Shown: piece by piece, positions 58,531 to 64,000 of the stretch | Layout: every line of letters begins with the position of its first letter | Numbering within the stretch: the first letter of the stretch is position 1 | Origin: Blasia pusilla | Lineage: Eukaryota; Marchantiophyta; Marchantiopsida; Blasiales | Direction: 5' to 3' | Length of the DNA: 64,000 nucleotides | NCBI GenBank assembly: GCA_050084515.1 | Contig: CM114273.1 | Coordinates: forward strand, 20,770,001 to 20,834,000 | The notes under the pieces: generated by a model | The model's input: the letters and a program-made list of their open reading frames with translations, nothing else | Databases searched by the model: none | What the model was told of the DNA's origin: nothing | Made by a program: the position numbers and the translations under genes

Positions 58531-59697
58531 GAGAGCGGGATCGGATCCTACAGCGGGCCAGACGGTTCCGTTGGGAGGCGACACATGTTTTGAGGGTTTG
58601 GGAGGATGGCAGAGTACGCGTAGTGCCGCATCCTTCGCAGAGAGCACGACTAGTGCAACATGCCCACGAGGAGTTGGATCACTCTGGGGTGAAGCGGACG
58701 TATAGCTTGCTCGAGATTCAATATTGATGGCAAGGCATGCAGACTGACGATCGGTAGTTTGTTGCCAGGTGCATGGTGTGTGATCGGGTCCAAGCATCGT
58801 TCAATGCTCCAACTCCATAATTGAATCCATTACCGATCATGGGCTTAGGGTATAGATGGAGTTTGGATTTTGCAGGACCTTTGCCTTTGACGGAGCGTCA
58901 CAGTCGTTATGTGTTGGTGATGGTCGAGCACTTCTCGAAGTGGATCAAGTTGGTTGCATTGCCTGACAAAGCGAGTGAGGGAGTAGCTTATGCCTTTCCT
59001 TGATAGAGTGTTGAGTCATTATGGCGTACCGGCTGAGGTATTGACAGACCAGGGTACCGAGTTTCGCGGTGAGTTCCAGGCCTTGTGTGATCAAGCGCTG
59101 ATCGACCATCGCACGACTTCGCGAGATCATCCTGAGGCGGATGGATTAGTGGAGAGAGTTGTGCAGAAGGTGCATAGGGGTTTACGCAAGTATGGCTTGC
59201 AGAGAGGTCACCTAGGAGATTGGGACCTCCAGTTGCCATGGTTGGCGATGGGATACAGATTCAGCAGGCAGGCATCCTTAGCGTCTTTTTCACCGTAGTT
59301 GCTACTTTATGGCCGAGAGCTAGATTTACCTACGGCCATTTGTCGAGATGTTGGTGAGGTGCTGGACCTTGATGACCCAGATGTATGGATGCGAGCATGT
59401 TCTCAGAGGGCTGAGTTGTTTCAGAGAGTGATGCCCATGGCATTCGAGAACTTGGAGATTGCACAGCATCGGGATACGTTGAGGTATGCGACTATTCATG
59501 GTGGTGGTTATCGACTAACTATCCGGAGGTTTCATCAAGGAGATTATGTCTACTTGCAGCAGACGGCACCGACGACGTTGGATGTGACTGCAGGGCGCAC
59601 TATCTTAAAAGTGCGTGACATTTTGCCATCCGGTGTTCTCTTGCTAGAGGGACGCAATGGTATGGTATGGAAGGACCATGTGCGTAATTGTGCATAA
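58531..59697 (+). pseudogene. integrase, element 2
   Basis: Zinc part HAHEELDHSGVKRTYSLLE .. CMVCDRV (58655-58800). Core: DFAGPLPLTERHSRYVLVMV, VLTDQGTEFRGEF, HPEADGLVERVVQKV (D, D, E all present). C-terminal domain GDYVYLQQTAPTTLDV and WKDHVRNCA. Stop near 59002 (frameshift) and 59299. Confidence 0.88.
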
Positions 59698-59763
59698 TGT
59701 CACCTTCCTAACATTGATGGTACAGTAGATCCGAGCTTAGCAGTAGTTCTTGCAGGCTTACGT

Positions 59764-59903
59764 TGTATGTTGTGTGGTTTTACACGTGTGCGGCCACGAT
59801 GCTAGTCTGTGATGGATGTTCGAGAGGATGGCATATGGTATGTTTGACGCCACCTCTCACTAGGATTCCTTAAGGACGATGGATGTGTCCCAGATGTACA
59901 TAG
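59764..59903 (+). pseudogene. PHD finger at the C-terminus of pol, element 2
   Basis: CMLCG at 59764, then (after a +1/-1 shift) [22 protein letters not shown]-stop-GRWMCPRC and the terminal TAG at 59901. The C4-H-C3 spacing and the CLTPPL..IPxGxWxCP block are typical of PHD fingers. It agrees residue by residue with element 1, so the domain is part of the family and not a chance feature. Confidence 0.88.
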
Positions 59904-60073
59904 AATAGGTAGTTCTACATTTCGACTTGTGTCTCTCATATGGATGGCAAGAAAGAGACTAAAAATGGGGCCACATGAGCACCCGGCGTTCTTGCTCTTA
60001 GCGTCCGAGAGATGTATGTCATGGTAGGTAGGGATAGATGGCTATCTGGAGTTAGAGCGACCTAACCACCAGC

Positions 60074-60210
60074 TACGGGGGCGATTGGAGATATTTGGTA
60101 CTTCTTGTCTCGTTGTTTGGATGCCATGAGTTAGCATGGGATCGTGCGTGTTTGTGTGTGTGTTCGGTGACAGCGATGTATGTTGTGTAGCGATGTGTAT
60201 GCGCAAGACA
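60074..60210 (+). repeat. polypurine tract and terminal repeat B1 of element 2
   Basis: CTACGGGGGCGA (60074-60084) then B1 (60085-60210), which matches 60725-60838 (TTGGAGATATTTGGTACTTC .. GCGATGTGTATGCGC). The ~35 bp at the B end (GATGTATGTTGTGTAGCGAT) are shared with element 1. Confidence 0.85.
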
Positions 60211-60212
60211 AC

Positions 60213-60838
60213 TATCACGTCTTTTAGGATAGATTGGTGAGATCTAGTAGAGCGCCTTCGTGAGTAGTGGAGGACACGCTCAGTAGGTTGAAGATGACCT
60301 GTTGAGGCCCCGGGAAACATGAGAGAGCAGGTTTCCCCTTCGTTTCGGCTCATTTGGAGCTATATTGAGAAACTTACTATTTTAGGTAGGTACCATTTCG
60401 AGTATATGATCAACTTTCTATTTTTGGTAAGTGACCCTTGATCTCCTACATCAGGTCAAGAGCCAAGGAGGTGACTTGGGAGAATAGGTTACCATGGAGA
60501 GAGCTTGGGAGAGGGGAGGGGTATACCTCAAGGAGAGAGAGCTTGAGAGCTCATTCTCTCTTTGTTGAACCTCTTGGCATGAAGCGGCGGAACTATGGTC
60601 CCTTTCCTTGTGAGTGTAACCCAAGCCTCTCATTAGGAGAGTGGGTTTGGTTTGACATGAGAGAGAGTGCACACCTTTGAGAGCTATGGTGTGAGATGGT
60701 GTAGAGAGATTGAATCTTATTTTATTGGAGATATTTGGTACTTCTTGCCTCGTTGTTTGGATGCCATGAGTTAGCATGGGATCGTGCGTGTTCGATGACA
60801 GCGATGTATGTTGTGTAGCGATGTGTATGCGCGCGACA
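60213..60838 (+). repeat. terminal repeats A2 and B2 of element 2
   Basis: A2 (60213-60722) is the full-length partner of A1. B2 (60725-60838) ends ..GCGCGACA next to TCAG. No integrated copy of B follows A1 at the 5' end. Confidence 0.85.
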
Positions 60839-62068
60839 TCAGTAATAATGGCAAATGGATTTCCGAATAGATCACACCTAAAATGTTCGACAGCCCACAC
60901 TATACCCAACCACTCACCCTCATACGAGTTATACTTTATCTTTGCAGCGTTGTTCGAGCGACTAGTGTAAGCCATCACAAACTCTCTACCTCCATAGTCA
61001 TGTTGGGTGAGCACAACTCCAAGCCCCAACATGGTCCAATCGTTATGCAACTCAAAAGGACATTCCCTGATCGATCTCCTCAATATGGGCGCGAACGTCA
61101 ATTTTTTCTTGAGCAGCTAAAATGCTCTCTCCTACTCATCCCCCCAGTGCCACTCCTAATCCACCTTAGCCGACAAGGTCAGCGGCTTTGCAATCAAACT
61201 GAAACCCTTGATGTATCCTCAATACAAGTTTGCCAATTCCATGAATGTACAAACTCGACTCACATCTATAGGGCGTGGAATGCGTGAAATAGCCTCTACT
61301 TTCGGCTGTTGCTCACCATAGCCACCTAGGTCTATTGTATGACCTAAGTACTCAATCTAGTCATACAAGAACTTGCACTTGCTTGTATGTAGCTTCGGCC
61401 CATGCTACTGCAATCGTTGAAATACCTCCTCTAGATGTCGCTCATGCTCCTCAAACGTGGGACTAAAGACTACGATGTCATCAATATAACACCTAGCAAA
61501 ATCCTGACCTACCAAGATCCTATCCATGACCCTCTATAACTCAGCTGGGGCGTTCTTTAAACCAAATGGTAAGAACCGCCACAGGTATATGCAATCCTTT
61601 CCGTGAGGATTGATGCCCCAAAATGTTATCTTCTGCTTGTCCTCCAATCTAATAGGCAACTGATGATATCCGGCTTGAAGATCTAACGAACTGAAGACCT
61701 TTGGATGCCCAATAACATCAAAGATCTCCCCAGGGATGGGCATGGCATACATATCGGACTTTGTCTGCCAATTGATAGGTCGGTAAACTCCACACATCCA
61801 CCTATCCGTCCAGTTGCCATGCACATCCTTCTTGGCGGGCATGATAGTGGCAAATCCATACTCTGCGTGCGATATCTCCACTAGTCCTACTCCAACCAAG
61901 TCCTGGCTCCTACTCTGAATCAGAGCCCTCTCCATATCACTGTACCTGTAGGGTCGTTGAAAGATCAGCGTTTCGCTCAACAACTCAACATGGATCCCTG
62001 GACCCTTCAGCGTACCCAAATCATGCATGCGAAATGCAAAACAACTCCTATAACTCCTAAGGAATCAC
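60839..62068 (-). pseudogene. element 3 (gypsy, same family): RT and RNase H N-terminal part
   Basis: Minus strand from 62068: SYRSCFAFRMHDLGTLKGPG, MPAKKDVHGNWTDRWMCGVY, SSLDLQAGYHQLPIRLEDKQ, a WRFLPFGLKNAPAEL frame, then YIDDIVVFS, RNase H LHNDWTMLGLGVVLTQ and LFGNPFAIITD up to the element 2 insertion. The RT frame of 164 codons (62028-61534) is clean. Upstream gag, protease and methyltransferase are missing: homology stops at 62068. Confidence 0.88.
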
Positions 62069-62915
62069 TAGAAGGAAAAGAGTGATTTAACACTAGAAAT
62101 TTTACAACTAAGTCCATTAGCACTAGGCTTATAACTAGATAGGCTAAAAGTTCCAAAATGTCAAATTTTAGTTTTAGAATACAAATAAGATGGATTAGAA
62201 AAAATTGACACGGAATTTTTTTTAATAATTAAAGATTAAATTTAAAATATTAAAAAAAAAACACGTGTCTTATTAACAACTACTTGATCGCGTAAAAACT
62301 AAACTTAGTTGGACCTAGTTGTAAAACATAATTAAAAGTATAATGAGTGTATAAAATTTTAATTTATTCAAATATGACTTTTAATTAGTTTAATCTATAA
62401 AATGACATGGAATACATAACCGTAATACTAGTAGTTGTAGAAGTAGTTGTAAGAGTTTGGAACTAAAAATTTAATTCATGATAGAAAACTTTTTTTAAAT
62501 GACGAAACTTAAATTATTTTCATATGAATAGGAATTCTCACCGCACACGAAAAACACCCTTTTTCGCGGGAGGATATCCGTGTTGAATTTGATGTTGGAT
62601 TCCTTTACTAAGAAGAAAAATTTGAGGAGTATGGATCCGGAGGCCCACTTATTTGGGAAGTGAATGCATTTTCCTCCCGTAATTTGATGTCGAAAAAAAT
62701 TGTGTGGTGTGTGCGATAGTGTTAGCCTATTCCCTCATATGTTCCCGCCAGCAGTCGTCGCTTGTACGTAGCATCCACGGAAGGATCGAGCTCATGTGAG
62801 TAATCTGGTTGATTGTGTGGAGATTGTAGGTTCTTGTTCTTGCCCTCTAATGTGCAATGTCGGCACCTTATGCTCTTTGCAGGTGTATGCTTGTCGTCTT
62901 TTTTCCCCACTTCTT
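62069..62915. other. AT-rich sequence, no gene seen
   Basis: 62100-62530 is strongly AT-rich with poly-A/T runs. 62530-62915 is mixed. No motif recognised. Confidence 0.5.
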
Positions 62916-63012
62916 GCTATTCCGTTGTAACCGCTTGTTCTACTACCTCCTTTGTTCGCTAGTGCTATTATGTTGTAGCCGCTTGTTCTACTATCTCCCT
63001 TCGTTCGCTAGT
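62916..63012. repeat. 48-49 bp tandem duplication
   Basis: Units 62916-62963 and 62964-63012 share CCGCTTGTTCTACTA and GTTCGCTAGT, with a few substitutions. Confidence 0.85.
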
Positions 63013-63845
63013 GATGATGCAAATCCACTCGTGTTTGCTGTTCGTGTACCACAACAGCTTGTGTGTAGGTACATAGTGGTTGTTTAGGGTGTTGGGATCG
63101 AAGCTTTGCAGATTCTACCTATCTAGGTCCTCAAAGATTGTGTGTTGTGGAAATTAGTGTGCGTTTTCGCAAAGCAGACCAGATTTGGGGTTGGGGATTA
63201 GATTTTCGGGAGGGAGGGAGTGTTCTCTCGGATTTTGCTTGTCCTTTTACAATGTCTTCCCAGGTTTAGGTGCTTCTTCTTGGTCTTGGGAATGGATTGC
63301 CTTCTCTTAGGGCTGTACAACGTGGGATGCTGGAGGGCTTTATGTTTATGTGGAAGTGTTGGTGCTTGGGGGAGATCTCGTCCGTTTTGAGGTTGGGTGC
63401 GTATGGTAACTGGCCACGTTTCGATGGATTTTTAGTTTGGTGCTTCAGTTTGTAGTGCGACTGCATTGTCCCCTGGAATGTGTGATGAAGGGATCCTCTT
63501 TATCTGGTCTTCTCCCCATCAAGGTTGCATGTGGACAAAGTCCGTGTCCGTGGACTTATGTCCGTCCTATGGAAGGACTTGTCCATATGGGCCCCACCTT
63601 TCCCTTCTTTCTCATTCCCCTTATTTACTTTCGTGTTCCATACTCCCCTATTTTTTCCTTCCTCCACCTCCACTCCCTCCTCCCTCACTGCTCCTCTCAT
63701 CCTTGCCTTGCCTTCCATCATTGACTAAAAGTGTGGGTTTCAGCTCTTGGAACCCATGTCCGTGAACATGTGTAGACTTGTCCGTCCTAAGGAAGGACTT
63801 GTCTGTTTGTGCGCAACCATGCTCCCCATTGTGCGAAAAACTTAG

Positions 63846-64000
63846 GTGCTTGGGTTCGTAGGAAAATCTGTACAAATCCAATGCTATCGTGAATCCAATG
63901 GTCTCTTGCTGCTGGAGTTCAAGAGGGAAGTTGATGACTCGGATGTGTTTCTATTTCATGCGGCACCTTCTCCGAACGAGTTAGGGTTACTGGCCTCAAT
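63846..64000 (+). CDS. possible exon of an unidentified gene, runs off the window
   Basis: After a CTTAG acceptor-like site the frame reads VLGFVGKSVQIQCYRESNG, then LLLLEFKREVDDSDVFLFHA, open to the window end. Composition looks protein-like, but I cannot name it. No upstream exon was identified with confidence. Confidence 0.25.
   Translation, partial: MLGFVGKSVQIQCYRESNGLLLLEFKREVDDSDVFLFHAAPSPNELGLLAS

Larger units (their letters stand above)
50633..60838 (+). mobile_element. gypsy-type retrotransposon with DNA methyltransferase and PHD finger, element 2
   Basis: A 10.2-kb insertion flanked by TCAG (50629-50632 and 60839-60842), inside the RNase H ITD/H codons of element 3. Layout: A1 (50633-51068), leader, gag, protease, DNA methyltransferase, RT, RNase H, integrase, PHD, B1 (60085-60210), A2 (60213-60722), B2 (60725-60838). 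Confidence 0.9.

Overview
This window looks like nuclear DNA of a streptophyte, most likely a non-seed land plant or a close algal relative (inferred). It has one intact intron-rich housekeeping gene with plant-type splice sites, sitting among CACTA, MULE-like, Helitron, Ty1/copia and Ty3/gypsy elements. I see no rRNA, tRNA or prokaryotic operon. The only complete, uninterrupted gene is a SWC4/DMAP1 homologue on the minus strand (16 coding exons, 29691-34889, 492 codons), with a probable non-coding first exon about 3.8 kb upstream that carries an old reverse-transcriptase fossil in its leader intron.

Left part (1-25.8 kb). A decayed CACTA element (1-2.6 kb) is followed by simple and tandem repeats (3.4-5.4 kb). 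Then come two related copies of an unusual DNA element. Copy 2 (about 13-25.8 kb) shows the layout best. A divergent promoter region packed with short palindromes (19.56-20.2 kb) separates two genes. The minus-strand gene encodes a coiled coil, a ParB-like domain and a class-beta amino-methyltransferase-like domain. The plus-strand gene encodes a zinc-finger, DDE/MULE-like protein ending in a SWIM zinc finger. The same palindrome recurs inside three introns of the two genes and in the 3' tails. In copy 1 (5.7-12.4 kb) the central divergent segment is inverted, so both genes are cut at the breakpoints.

Middle (25.8-39.8 kb). A Ty1/copia 3' end, a long stretch without recognisable genes, then the SWC4 gene and its upstream region.

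Right part (39.8-62.1 kb) is a nest of insertions. A Helitron helicase on the minus strand (3' terminus at 39793) is split by gypsy-type element 1 (40877-49306, minus, CTAT target duplication). Next to it, a truncated third gypsy element (minus) is split inside its RNase H by element 2 (50633-60838, plus, TCAG target duplication). Elements 1 and 2 belong to one family with gag zinc knuckles, aspartic protease, a C5-cytosine DNA methyltransferase between protease and reverse transcriptase, RT, RNase H, DDE integrase and a C-terminal PHD finger. Their ends are not ordinary LTRs. In both, a U3-like block is at the 5' end and a B-A-B arrangement at the 3' end, resembling split direct repeats. All copies here carry stops and frameshifts.

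The last 2 kb hold AT-rich sequence, a short tandem repeat and a possible exon running off the window.

The two most notable systems are (1) a gypsy family carrying both a DNA-methylation writer and a PHD finger, with atypical termini, and (2) a palindrome-studded DNA transposon carrying a ParB plus methyltransferase-like protein.
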